Shown piece after piece: positions 31,685 to 40,264 of a stretch of DNA of 42,415 bases. The DNA is from Aeriscardovia sp040773385. GTDB lineage: Bacteria; Actinomycetota; Actinomycetes; Actinomycetales; Bifidobacteriaceae. The notes below the pieces were generated by a model. That model was not told where the DNA came from. It ran no database searches and saw only the letters and a list, made by a program, of their open reading frames with translations. The DNA lies in NCBI GenBank assembly GCA_040773385.1, contig JAXGWH010000009.1, positions 1-42,415 of the forward strand, in the 5' to 3' direction. Each line of letters starts with the position of its first letter. Positions within the stretch are counted from its first letter, which is position 1. The translations under genes were made by a program, and so were the position numbers.

Positions 31685-33304
31685 TCAGTCCTTCGAGGTG
31701 GAAGCGGCCTTGGAGGACTTGCGGGCAGCGGTCCTGCGGGTGGTCGTCTTCTTGGCGGAGGCGGATTTCGTCGTGGTCTTCTTTGCCGTGCTCTTCGTGC
31801 TCTTGCGGGCCGCGGGCTTCTTTGCGGCGGAGGCCTTGGTGGTCTTCGAGGCCGTCTTCTTCGCGGCGGTCTTCTTGGCCGGCTTCTTGCCGGCCTTGTC
31901 GTCACCGGCATCCGTGGTCTCGTTGGAGCCCTCGGTGCCCGCGGCGGTCATGTTGTCGGCCACGGCGGCGGCGGCGGACGCGGCCTGCACGGAGGCGTCC
32001 TCCTTGTCCTGCTCGTTCTCGGCGGCCGGCAGATAGGCGGACAGATCCACCTTCTTGCCGGACTCGTCGGAGAACTCGACCTGGCGCATGCCCTCGACCA
32101 TCGCCTTGGAGCGGGCGACCTCGGTGACGGCGGAGCCGAGCTGGCCCTGCTGCACGATCGAGCTGATGAACTGGTTCGGATCGAAGCCGTACGACTGCGC
32201 GATCTGGGCGAGGAAGTTCGTCACATCCTGCTGGGAGACCTGCGTGTCGAAGTCCTCGGCGAGCTGGTCGAGGACCATCTGGTCGCGCAGCTCCTTCTCC
32301 GCCTCGTCCTTGGCCTTCTTCTTGTCGTCATCGGAGACCTTGGAGGCGTCGGCGTTGATGTTGCGGATGTGGTCGTTGGTCAGCTGGTCGAGCACGCCCT
32401 TCGGCACCGGGATGTCGAGGCCCTCCTCGAGCTTGTTGAGGAACGCGTCGCGGGCCTTCTGGGCCTGCTCGCCGCCGGCATCCTGCTGGGCCTGCTTCTT
32501 GACGGACTCCTTGAGCTCCTTGAGCGTGTCGAACTCGGAGGCCTCCTTGGCGAAGTCATCGTCAAGCTTGGGCAGCTGCTCCTCCTTGACGGAGTTGACG
32601 GTGACCTCGATGGCGGCCTTCTCGCCCTTGTGCGCGCCGGCGGCGAGCGGGGCCTCGAACGAGGTCTTCTCCCCGGCGGTGAGGGTCTCGAGCGCGTCAT
32701 CCATGCCCTCGAGCATGTTGCCCGAGCCGATCTGGTAGCTGACGCCGGACTGCTGGTCCACCTGCTTGCCGTCGATCGTGGCGGTCAGGTCGATGTTGAC
32801 GTAATCGCCCTTCTTGGCGGCACGGTCGACGCCCACGAGGGTGCTGAAACGCTTGCGCAGCTGCTCGAGGCGGTCGTTGACCTGCTTGGCGGTGACCTTG
32901 GCGTCCGGGACGGTGACCTTCATGCCCTTGGCGGACGGGAGCTTGAACTCAGGACGGACCTCCACCTCGGCGGTGAAGGTGAGCTTTTCGTCGTCATCGC
33001 GCTTCATCGGCATCTTGTCGACGTTGAGCTGCGGCTGGTCCATCGGGTGCAGGTTCTTCGACTGCGCGGCGGTGGCGTACATGTCGGCGATGGAGTCATT
33101 GAGCGCATAGGCGACAACGTTCTGGAAACCGAGGCGCGCATCGATGACCTGGGCCGGCACATGGCCCTTGCGGAAGCCCGGGAACGACTGGCGGTTCGCG
33201 ATCTGCTTGCGGGCGGCGTCAAGATACGGGTCGAGTTCTTTCGGTTCGAGCGTCACGGTCATCTTGACCTTGGTGGGCTCGAGCTTCTTCACTGTGGTTT
33301 TCAC
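31685..33304 (-). CDS. tig: Trigger factor with a histone-like C-terminal tail
   Basis: The 539-residue chaperone binds the ribosome exit and helps new chains fold. The ribosome-binding motif FPGFRKGHVPA is at 41-51. The PPIase domain follows at about 155-245, then the helical C-terminal domain to about 430. After an Ala/Thr/Asp/Glu linker, the last 69 residues (471-539) are almost only Lys, Ala, Thr, Ser and Arg, with PAKKTAAKK and AKKPAARK repeats. I count 20 Lys and 4 Arg there. Such tails occur in histone H1-like and HupB-like proteins and suggest nucleic-acid binding. The start is GTG 33304 behind GGAG. It lies 37 bp after rnd, in one transcript with the gene before it. Confidence 0.96.
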   Translation of the reverse strand: MKTTVKKLEPTKVKMTVTLEPKELDPYLDAARKQIANRQSFPGFRKGHVPAQVIDARLGFQNVVAYALNDSIADMYATAAQSKNLHPMDQPQLNVDKMPMKRDDDEKLTFTAEVEVRPEFKLPSAKGMKVTVPDAKVTAKQVNDRLEQLRKRFSTLVGVDRAAKKGDYVNIDLTATIDGKQVDQQSGVSYQIGSGNMLEGMDDALETLTAGEKTSFEAPLAAGAHKGEKAAIEVTVNSVKEEQLPKLDDDFAKEASEFDTLKELKESVKKQAQQDAGGEQAQKARDAFLNKLEEGLDIPVPKGVLDQLTNDHIRNINADASKVSDDDKKKAKDEAEKELRDQMVLDQLAEDFDTQVSQQDVTNFLAQIAQSYGFDPNQFISSIVQQGQLGSAVTEVARSKAMVEGMRQVEFSDESGKKVDLSAYLPAAENEQDKEDASVQAASAAAAVADNMTAAGTEGSNETTDAGDDKAGKKPAKKTAAKKTASKTTKASAAKKPAARKSTKSTAKKTTTKSASAKKTTTRRTAARKSSKAASTSKD

Positions 33305-33341
33305 CGTGTGCTCCACTTCTTTGAAGATACGATTTTTGCTG

Positions 33342-34643
33342 TTATAGCAACCCTTGCATGGTAATGCGCGCAAGGGACGAGCCCACAAGGCGGATCTGCC
33401 AGCGCCGGGCGCCGTGGCCGGCGAGGAAATCATCGATCCCCTCCCCCGGTACCTCCTCCCAGCAGATCTGACGGACAAGGCGAGGGCTGACGATCAGATC
33501 CATCGGCACATGCACGTCCTGGGAGATCCCGGCCAGTGTCCGCCGCATGGCCATGAGCCGGGCGTAGCGTCCGGGCTGGTGCAGCCTCCAGAACTTCATG
33601 GACCGGGGCATGGACGTCCCCCCCCTCTCCTGCGGGGCAGAGGGCCACGGAAGCGCCGTCTCCGGAAGATGCAGGGCGTGCGAGATCGCCCGCCGCCATA
33701 CATTGGGGTTCACCTTCTGCTGCACGGAGATGTACCGTGCGAACATCGCGTCCTGGTCGGTGCCGGTGTCCATGCGCACACGCTCGGTGAGCCCGGAGAT
33801 TTCTTGGAACTGCCACTTGTTGTGCGGTTTTCTGAGGGCGGCCTCCACCATGTCCTCATCGCGCAGCAGGAGCAGGGGCGAGATGTCCAGTTTCCGGGCG
33901 AGCCTGTCGCGGGCGTCCCACAGATCGCGCACAACGGCCAGACCACGCCTGTCGGCGCTCAGGACGGTGATATGCGAGGTATGCCGCCATGGTTCCGGGT
34001 CCGGCAGCGGTGCCGCCATGCCTTTGGCGAGCACGGCGGCAAATTCCTCACGCGCCCAGGCCAATTTTCCCTGTGCCTTCAGCTCCGCCACCATTGCGTG
34101 CCGCAACTGTACGAGCAGCTCGACATCAAGCGCCGCGTAATTGCGCCAGTCCAGCGGCAACGGGCGATACGACCAATCGGCGGCGGCGTGCTCCTTGGCA
34201 AGGCTGACGCCGAGGAAATGCTCCGTGCAGTGCGAGAGCCCCGGATGCGAGAGTCCCAGCAGGCGGGCGGCAAACTCCGTGTCGAACAACGAGGGGATGC
34301 GCAGACCGAGATCCCGGAAACTCGGCAGGTCCTGCGAGCCGTCGTGCAGGATCCACTCCACACCGGCCAGGCGATCGGTCAGATCTGCGAGGCGCACCCC
34401 GGCCTGTCTCAGCGCGGGGATGTCGAACAGGTAGGTGGCGGAGCCTTCCCGGCGCACCTGCACGAGATAGTCGCCGCGCGAGTACCGGTAGCTGGACGCA
34501 CGCTCCGCGTCGGCGGCCAGAGGCCCGTCCGCCGCGGCAAGGTCATCAAGAGCCGCGGCAAACCCCGTGGCCGTGCCGGTGACGGGAGGGATGCCCCTCG
34601 CGGGCCTGGAGACGAGCATGACCGGTCGGGCCGGATCCGTCAT
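33342..34643 (-). CDS. rnd: Ribonuclease D (DEDDy exonuclease with HRDC domain)
   Basis: The 433-residue protein trims 3' ends of tRNAs and other RNAs. ExoI has Asp45-x-Glu47 (DAERASSYRYS), ExoII HDGSQDL at about 100-106 and ExoIII YAALDVELL at about 168-176, which fits the DEDDy class. The HRDC domain lies around 215-300 (RGLAVVRDLWDARDRLARKLDISPLLLL). The C-terminal ~130 residues include a second HRDC-like stretch. The ATG at 34643 overlaps the stop of the preceding gene by 4 bases (ATGA), with GGAGGG as ribosome-binding site, so translation is coupled. Confidence 0.92.
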   Translation of the reverse strand: MTDPARPVMLVSRPARGIPPVTGTATGFAAALDDLAAADGPLAADAERASSYRYSRGDYLVQVRREGSATYLFDIPALRQAGVRLADLTDRLAGVEWILHDGSQDLPSFRDLGLRIPSLFDTEFAARLLGLSHPGLSHCTEHFLGVSLAKEHAAADWSYRPLPLDWRNYAALDVELLVQLRHAMVAELKAQGKLAWAREEFAAVLAKGMAAPLPDPEPWRHTSHITVLSADRRGLAVVRDLWDARDRLARKLDISPLLLLRDEDMVEAALRKPHNKWQFQEISGLTERVRMDTGTDQDAMFARYISVQQKVNPNVWRRAISHALHLPETALPWPSAPQERGGTSMPRSMKFWRLHQPGRYARLMAMRRTLAGISQDVHVPMDLIVSPRLVRQICWEEVPGEGIDDFLAGHGARRWQIRLVGSSLARITMQGLL

Positions 34644-35581
34644 CGTCCCTCCCCTGTGGCATGGTCTGTGGAATTCCTGTGATTTCCGGTGCCTGTGTCG
34701 TTGCCGGTGCTCGTACTGGTATCCGAATTGTCTGACAGACCGTCGTCAGGATCGGTGCGACCGCCGGCACCTGTGTGGGAGTCCACCTGATCCTTGGTGG
34801 GATTCTCCTGCCATACATGCAGGCTGCGCGAGACACGGCCGGGCAGATCACGCTCCTGCTGCTCGAGGAGACGCCGGGCCTGACGCTCGTTGTCGGCGAT
34901 CGCGCGGTCGGCCTCCTGCGCGGACCGGCGCTCGCGCGCCTTTCTCGCCTGCTCGTCCTGCCGGGCCTGCCGCTCGAAGTCCGAACGGTCCTTGTTGAAC
35001 CGCTGTACGCGCTGCTCGAACGTGCCGTTTTCGTCATCACCGACGACGCCGATGGCGGACGTGTCGCCGAAGAAGGCGGGAGGGGCGCCGGCCCCCTCAC
35101 GGCGCTCGCGCTCGAGCTCCTGCGCCGAGGGCTCCTCGAGGAAGTCCTTCCAGCTCGGCCAATCGTCGCTCGTGTCTCCGGCCTCTTGGTTGTTGTCGTT
35201 CCGGCGATCTACGGCACCGTCTTTGTCGGTTCCATGGCCATGGAGGGGCGCAGCATCGGCGGCGCGGGTCCGGCTGCGGCCGCGATCATGGCCGTCAGCC
35301 GGATGCGTCGAGGACGGGTGTGAGGTGTCGGCGGCGGCTTTCTCCGCTTTGCGGCGTGCGGCATCCGGATCACGGTCTGCCTTCTCACGGGCGGCCTGGG
35401 CGGCGGCCGCCCGCTCCTGCCCGATCCATTGCGCGTTGCGCTCGGCGATGATGCGCGGCGCCTGCTCCGCCTCCTCGCGCGAACGGTACGGTCCGAGCAG
35501 CTGCTCGGTGCGCGAGACGCGGCCGAACTCCGGTCTGCGCGTCTCGATGTTCCAATACCAGTACTTCTTGCGGAACGGCAC
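34640..35581 (-). CDS. Charged actinobacterial protein with SPOR-like N-terminus
   Basis: The 313-residue protein is unrecognised overall. Its N-terminal ~50 residues (YWYWNIETRRPE, then QLLGPYRSREEAEQA) resemble a short actinobacterial domain with GPYxTREEAexA. The remainder is hydrophilic. It has a probable coiled coil at about 190-255, very rich in Arg, Gln, Glu and Ala (RRSAQEADRAIADNERQARR), and a Ser/Thr/Asp/Gly tail. There is no signal peptide or membrane span. The start is GTG 35581, about 5 nt after GGGAG. It is the first gene of a likely unit with rnd and tig, so a role near RNA handling or nascent proteins is possible but unproved. Confidence 0.7.
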   Translation of the reverse strand: MPFRKKYWYWNIETRRPEFGRVSRTEQLLGPYRSREEAEQAPRIIAERNAQWIGQERAAAAQAAREKADRDPDAARRKAEKAAADTSHPSSTHPADGHDRGRSRTRAADAAPLHGHGTDKDGAVDRRNDNNQEAGDTSDDWPSWKDFLEEPSAQELERERREGAGAPPAFFGDTSAIGVVGDDENGTFEQRVQRFNKDRSDFERQARQDEQARKARERRSAQEADRAIADNERQARRLLEQQERDLPGRVSRSLHVWQENPTKDQVDSHTGAGGRTDPDDGLSDNSDTSTSTGNDTGTGNHRNSTDHATGEGR

Positions 35582-35633
35582 TCTGCTCCCTCTTTGATCC
35601 GATTGTCAGTCCTGATGCGTGCGACCGATTGTG

Positions 35634-35705
35634 ATCGATCATCCGGTGGGTCGTGATGATCGATGGTCCGGTGCCGTCGTATCGACCCGTATGCCCGGAC
35701 GGCAC
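35634..35705. promoter_or_regulatory. Two adjacent inverted repeats downstream of nadE
   Basis: ATCGATCATC (35634-35643) and GATGATCGAT (35655-35664) form a perfect 10-bp inverted repeat with an 11-nt spacer. GTGCCGTC (35671-35678) and GACGGCAC (35698-35705) form a perfect 8-bp one. They lie between the nadE stop and the start of the next operon. Neither is followed by a T run on the minus strand. They may act as an operator for the next operon, or as a terminator pair. Confidence 0.5.
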
Positions 35706-35729
35706 GACGGACTCATCTTTCTCTGTGGT

Positions 35730-37415
35730 TCACTCCCTGAAACGCGAGGTGACGGGCAGGCGGCGGTCTCGGCCGAACGCGAGCGTCGTCACTTTCGGGC
35801 CCAGCGGGTACTGGCGGCGCTTCCACTCCGCCCGGTCCACGAGGCGCATCACCGTGTCGACGGTCTTCCGGTCGAAGCCGTCGTGCAGGAGGTCATCGCG
35901 TCCGTGGCTCTGCTCGATGTAGGCGGCGAGCACCTTGTCGAGCAGGTGGTAGTCCGGCAGGGAGTCGGAATCCCTCTGCCCCGGGTGCAGCTCGGCGGAC
36001 GGCGGTTTGATGATCGAGTTGACGGGGATCGGCTCCGTCTCCCCCTTCAGCCGTGCCTGCTCGTTGCGCCAGCGGGCCAGATCCCACACGCGTGTCTTGT
36101 AGACGTCCTTGATGGGTGCGTAACCGCCCACCGCATCGCCATAGATGGTCGAGTAGCCGCAGGCGAGCTCCGACTTGTTCCCGGTGGCGAGAGTGAGCAG
36201 CCCTTGCGAGTTGGAGACAGCCATGAGCAGGACGCCTCGGATGCGCGCCTGGATGTTCTCCTGGGCGAGCCCGGTGAGGTGCAGCTGCTTCTGGAACGCG
36301 TCGAAGAACGGCTCGATGGGCTGCGTGTGGTAGTGGCAGCCGAGGTTCTCCGCCAGCTGCTCGGCGTCGGTCTTCGACCCATCGGACGAGTAGACGGAGG
36401 GCATGGAGATCCCCCACACATTGCCCGCGCCGAGCGCGTCGGCGGCGATCGTGGCAGTCAGCGCCGAGTCGATGCCGCCCGACAGTCCCAGCACGACGCC
36501 GGTGAAGCCGTTCTTGCGCGCATAATCGCGCAGACCGAGCACGATGGCGTGGTACACCTGCCAGTCATCGCTCTTTTGCGGGACGATGGTGGAGACGGAC
36601 GAGTCGAGGGAATCGGCCTCGGCCGTGGCCGGCAGCGTCCAGTACGAGAGGTCCTCCTCGAACTGCGGGCTCGACTCGAGCACCGTGCCCGAGGGCGAGA
36701 CGACGAAGCTGCCGCCGTCGAAGACGAGGTCATCTTGGCCGCCGACGAGGTTGAGGTAGATGACCGGGGCGCCCACCTGGCGGGCCCGGCGCACCGCGAG
36801 CCCCCGGCGTGTGGAGACCTTGCCCTCCTCGAACGGGGAACCGTTGATGACCACGAGCGCGTCGATGTGCCGGTCGGCGAGCTCCGCAACAGGGCCGCCC
36901 TCCTGCCAGATGTCCTCGCAGATCGCCACACCGATCTTCTTGCCGTTGACGGTGAAGACGAGGCTCACCTCGCCCGGGCTGAAGATGCGGTATTCGTCGA
37001 ACACACCATAATTGGGCAGGAAATGCTTGTCATACGTGGCCTGCACGCCACCGTGCGAGAGGACGACGAGCGAGTTGCGCGGGTGGATCTTGCCGTCCGC
37101 GCCGCGATGGCTGTCCTGACCGACGGTGCCGACAATGACGGTCAGATCGCCCAGACCCTGTTTGTCGAGCGCGACGGAGAGGCGCTCGGCCTCCTCGCGG
37201 GCCGCCTTGCGGAACGTGGCACGATAGGCGAGGTCCTCAATCGGATAGCCGGTCAGGCTCATCTCCGGGAAGACGACGACGTCCGCCCCGTTCTTGGCCG
37301 CCGTGACGGCCATGTCGAGCACTTTTTTGCCGTTGCCGCTGATGTCGCCCACGCAGGCGTCGATCTGCGCGAGCGCGAAAGTGACGGAGCCGTCCTGCTT
37401 CTTTCCGTCGTCCAT
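35730..37415 (-). CDS. nadE: Glutamine-dependent NAD+ synthetase
   Basis: The 561-residue cytosolic enzyme makes NAD+ from deamido-NAD+ using glutamine and ATP. The N-terminal glutaminase (nitrilase fold) has the triad Glu51, Lys130 and Cys166 (ICEDIWQ). The C-terminal synthetase has the P-loop SGGIDS at 312-317 and the family stretch ELACGYSTIYGDAVGGYAPIKD. The length is the short two-domain form. The ATG at 37415 is preceded by AGGAG with 8 nt. It lies 174 bp downstream of the orphan binding-protein gene. Confidence 0.96.
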   Translation of the reverse strand: MDDGKKQDGSVTFALAQIDACVGDISGNGKKVLDMAVTAAKNGADVVVFPEMSLTGYPIEDLAYRATFRKAAREEAERLSVALDKQGLGDLTVIVGTVGQDSHRGADGKIHPRNSLVVLSHGGVQATYDKHFLPNYGVFDEYRIFSPGEVSLVFTVNGKKIGVAICEDIWQEGGPVAELADRHIDALVVINGSPFEEGKVSTRRGLAVRRARQVGAPVIYLNLVGGQDDLVFDGGSFVVSPSGTVLESSPQFEEDLSYWTLPATAEADSLDSSVSTIVPQKSDDWQVYHAIVLGLRDYARKNGFTGVVLGLSGGIDSALTATIAADALGAGNVWGISMPSVYSSDGSKTDAEQLAENLGCHYHTQPIEPFFDAFQKQLHLTGLAQENIQARIRGVLLMAVSNSQGLLTLATGNKSELACGYSTIYGDAVGGYAPIKDVYKTRVWDLARWRNEQARLKGETEPIPVNSIIKPPSAELHPGQRDSDSLPDYHLLDKVLAAYIEQSHGRDDLLHDGFDRKTVDTVMRLVDRAEWKRRQYPLGPKVTTLAFGRDRRLPVTSRFRE

Positions 37416-37589
37416 GTCCGCGCACTCCTGTGATTGTCGTTGCTGTGATATCCGTCACCAACGATAGCGGCGGCGCCCGTCAGCGATCCTGTCAGCTCGA
37501 CAACCTCGAAGCCACGACAGCCCGTCCCCTGATCGTCTTTGTGCTGCCCGTCTTTCTGTCTGTCTTTACTTCCCGCCGCCGGCCGGTTT

Positions 37590-38678
37590 TCAGTATTTGC
37601 GCGTTGGCAGCGCCCCCCGGGCCGCCTTCGCGTCGAACACGCGTGAGGCGACCGTCACCTCGTCGGGCACGGTCTTGCCTTGGAGGATGCGGGTGAGCGT
37701 CTCGGAGACCTTCTGGCCGATGAGCGGGTTGTATTCGACGGACCGGTCGATCGAACCGTTGATGACGGCCTGCAGGCCCGCCTTCGTCCCGTCGATCGAG
37801 ACGACGTGGATCGTACCTGATTTGCCGGCGTCGGAGATGGCCCGTGAGGCGCCGATCGCCATCGCGTCGGACTGCGCGTAGACGAAACGCAGGTCACGGT
37901 TCGAGAACTGGGCGAGCAGCCCGTTCATGCCCGTGTAGGCGCTGTCCTGTGTCCAGTCGCCCGCCACCGTGGCGAGCACATGGATGTGCGAGTTCTTGGT
38001 GACGCGGTCGTCCCAGCCGTCGGTGCGGTCCTGTGTCTGCCGCTGGCCGTTCGCCCCGGCGAGCACGACGCCGTTGAGCCCGTCGTCGTCCTTGTCGGAG
38101 GAGGTGTCGTCGTTACTGCGCAGACCCGTGGCATACAAGGAGTTGATGTACACGGCCGCCTGCCTGCCGGCCCACACGTCGGAGGGGCCCACATACGTGG
38201 TCGCGAGCTTTTCCTCCGTCGGCGTGAGACGCCGTGCGACAAGCACGACCGGGATCCGTGCCGTCCTGGCCTTCTTCAGCTCCCCCGCCCAGCCGGTGTT
38301 CTGTGTGGGGGCAAGGATGATGGCGTCCGGTTTGGAGGCGAGCGCCTTCTCGAACTGCTCGACCTGGGCGAGATGGTTCGTCCGGGCGGCGGACGTATAG
38401 CTGACGGAGTAGCCCACCTGGGAGAGCGTGCCGCGGGCGTCGGATTCGAGGGCGGAGAGGAAGCCTCCGTAGGGACCGATGCCGACGAAGGCGACGGAGC
38501 GGGAGTCGAGCTGCTGGACCTGCTTCTGGGTTTGTGCGAGGCGGGCGTCCGAGGCGGTGTCATCGCCGGTGTCCTGCGAGGAGCAGGCGGACAGGCCAGT
38601 GAGCAGGCAGAGGGCGGCGAGCGCGGCGGCCGCCGTACGCAGCGGATGACGAACGCGCCGTGTGTGATGGAGAGTCAC
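37590..38678 (-). CDS. Sugar ABC transporter substrate-binding lipoprotein (orphan)
   Basis: The 362-residue lipoprotein has a signal peptide and lipobox LSAC (Cys32). It belongs to the type 1 periplasmic binding proteins, with VAFVGIGPYGGF (62-73), KPDAIILAPTQNTGW, IPVVLVARR, FVYAQSDAMAIGASRAI, and VVSIDGTKAGLQAVINGSID. The overall pattern resembles sugar-binding proteins such as those for fructose, galactofuranose or ribose. No permease or ATPase gene adjoins it. The start is GTG 38678, overlapping the rarA stop by 4 bases (GTGA), so its translation is coupled to rarA. The ligand cannot be assigned. Confidence 0.86.
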   Translation of the reverse strand: MTLHHTRRVRHPLRTAAAALAALCLLTGLSACSSQDTGDDTASDARLAQTQKQVQQLDSRSVAFVGIGPYGGFLSALESDARGTLSQVGYSVSYTSAARTNHLAQVEQFEKALASKPDAIILAPTQNTGWAGELKKARTARIPVVLVARRLTPTEEKLATTYVGPSDVWAGRQAAVYINSLYATGLRSNDDTSSDKDDDGLNGVVLAGANGQRQTQDRTDGWDDRVTKNSHIHVLATVAGDWTQDSAYTGMNGLLAQFSNRDLRFVYAQSDAMAIGASRAISDAGKSGTIHVVSIDGTKAGLQAVINGSIDRSVEYNPLIGQKVSETLTRILQGKTVPDEVTVASRVFDAKAARGALPTRKY

Positions 38679-40264
38679 TGTCTGCCGCCTTTCGTTGTAC
38701 GTGACAGCCGTGCCGGATTCTCACCTGTCGACGTGCGCCCTGACGCATCGCTGCCGGAGTGTGGCTGTGCATCGTCGGCGGTGGGTGCGGGGTTGTCGGC
38801 ACGCGCCTGTGCCAGACGCGGGTCGTTGTCCGGTGTGGGCCGGTCGCCGTCCTTCCCCGGTGCGGGATAGGTGCCCTCCGCGGCGGTGTCGGCGTGGAGG
38901 ACGGCGCGCACATGCGCCATGCGCGCCCTCACCTGCGCCTCGTAGCCGCGGTCCTTGGGCTCATAGTAGACCGTTCCGCGCAGACTCTCGGGCAGATACT
39001 CCTGGGGGGCGAGGTCCTCGGGCCAATCATGGGCGTACCGGTAGCCGGCGTGATTGCCCCAGGCGGCCATGAGCTTGGTGGGTGCGTTTCGCAGGTATCG
39101 GGGTACTTCGCCTGAAAGACCTTTGTCGACGTCTTCGAGGGCTTTGTTGATGGCCAGATAACTCGCATTGGACTTGGGGGCGGTGGCCACAGCAATAGTG
39201 GCCTGAGAAAGGATGATACGCGCCTCGGGCATGCCGACCATGGCCACAGCCTGTGCGGCGGCCACTGTCAGTTCGAGCACCTCGGGGGCGGCCATGCCCA
39301 CCTCTTCGCTGGCGGCGATCATGATGCGTCGGGCGATGAAGCGTGGGTCCTCCCCCGCCCGGATCATTCGGGCGAGATAGTGGACGGCGGCGTCCGGGTC
39401 GGAGCCGCGCATGGATTTGATGAACGCAGAGGCCACGTCGTAGTGGTCGTCGCCTTTTTTGTCGTAGCGCAACGTGGTGGACTGCATGACCGAGGAGACA
39501 GTAATGGCATCAATCCTGCGCCGCCCGTGCGCGTCCGCCTTCTCGTCCTCGTCCACAGCGCCGGCCGCGGATTCGAGGATGGTGAGGGCCTTTCTGGCAT
39601 CGCCGCCGCTGAAGCGGAGGATCTCGTCGCGGGCCGCCGGCTCCAGCACGAACTTGTCCCGCAGGCCCCGCGGGCTGGATAGCGCCCTGTCGAGGATGGC
39701 CGAGAGGCTCTTCTGGTCCAGCTCGGACAGGCGCACGACCACAGAGCGTGACAGCAGCGGCGAGATGACGGAGAAGCTCGGGTTCTCGGTCGTGGCGGCG
39801 AGGAAGGTGACGTCGCGGTTCTCCACGGCGGGCAGGAGCGCGTCCTGCTGCGACTTGGAGAAGCGGTGGACCTCGTCGATGAACAGCACCGTCTCTTTTC
39901 CGGAGGTAACAAGCCGCCTGCGGGCCCGGGCGAGCACCTCGCGCACCTCTTTGACACCGGAGGTGACTGCGGAGATCTGCTCGAACGCGCGGCCCGAGGA
40001 GCGGGCGACGATGGTGGCGAGCGTGGTCTTTCCCACTCCGGGAGGGCCGAAGAGGATGACGGAGCCGGGCGCGGCGAGCGTGTCGGTGCCGGCCGGCTGG
40101 GCGAGCTGGCGCAGTGGCGAGCCGGGGGCGAGCGCCTGATCCTGGCCGATCACCTCATCGAGACTGGTCGGGCGCATGCGCACAGCGAGCGGGCGCGTCA
40201 GGGTCTCGGGCGCGTCCTGGGCGTCGAACAGGTCAGGCGCTGGATCAGGGATCACTGCCATCAT
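38675..40264 (-). CDS. rarA: Replication-associated recombination protein A (MgsA/RarA)
   Basis: The 529-residue AAA+ ATPase acts at stalled replication forks. Walker A GPPGVGKT is at 73-80, Walker B LFIDEVHRF at about 127-135, and the sensor region with ATTENPSF follows. The C-terminal tetramerisation domain (GGDARKALTILE and RMIRAGEDPRFIARR) is complete. About 45 added residues at the end are polar and disordered. The start ATG 40264 overlaps the stop of the preceding helicase gene by 4 bases (ATGA). A longer frame to 40426 runs antisense to no conserved N-terminus and is rejected. Confidence 0.95.
   Translation of the reverse strand: MMAVIPDPAPDLFDAQDAPETLTRPLAVRMRPTSLDEVIGQDQALAPGSPLRQLAQPAGTDTLAAPGSVILFGPPGVGKTTLATIVARSSGRAFEQISAVTSGVKEVREVLARARRRLVTSGKETVLFIDEVHRFSKSQQDALLPAVENRDVTFLAATTENPSFSVISPLLSRSVVVRLSELDQKSLSAILDRALSSPRGLRDKFVLEPAARDEILRFSGGDARKALTILESAAGAVDEDEKADAHGRRRIDAITVSSVMQSTTLRYDKKGDDHYDVASAFIKSMRGSDPDAAVHYLARMIRAGEDPRFIARRIMIAASEEVGMAAPEVLELTVAAAQAVAMVGMPEARIILSQATIAVATAPKSNASYLAINKALEDVDKGLSGEVPRYLRNAPTKLMAAWGNHAGYRYAHDWPEDLAPQEYLPESLRGTVYYEPKDRGYEAQVRARMAHVRAVLHADTAAEGTYPAPGKDGDRPTPDNDPRLAQARADNPAPTADDAQPHSGSDASGRTSTGENPARLSRTTKGGRQ

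Noticed and set aside
33305..33478. N-terminal extension of trigger factor
   Set aside because: It overlaps rnd coding sequence, lacks conservation and bypasses a GTG with a good ribosome-binding site at 33304.
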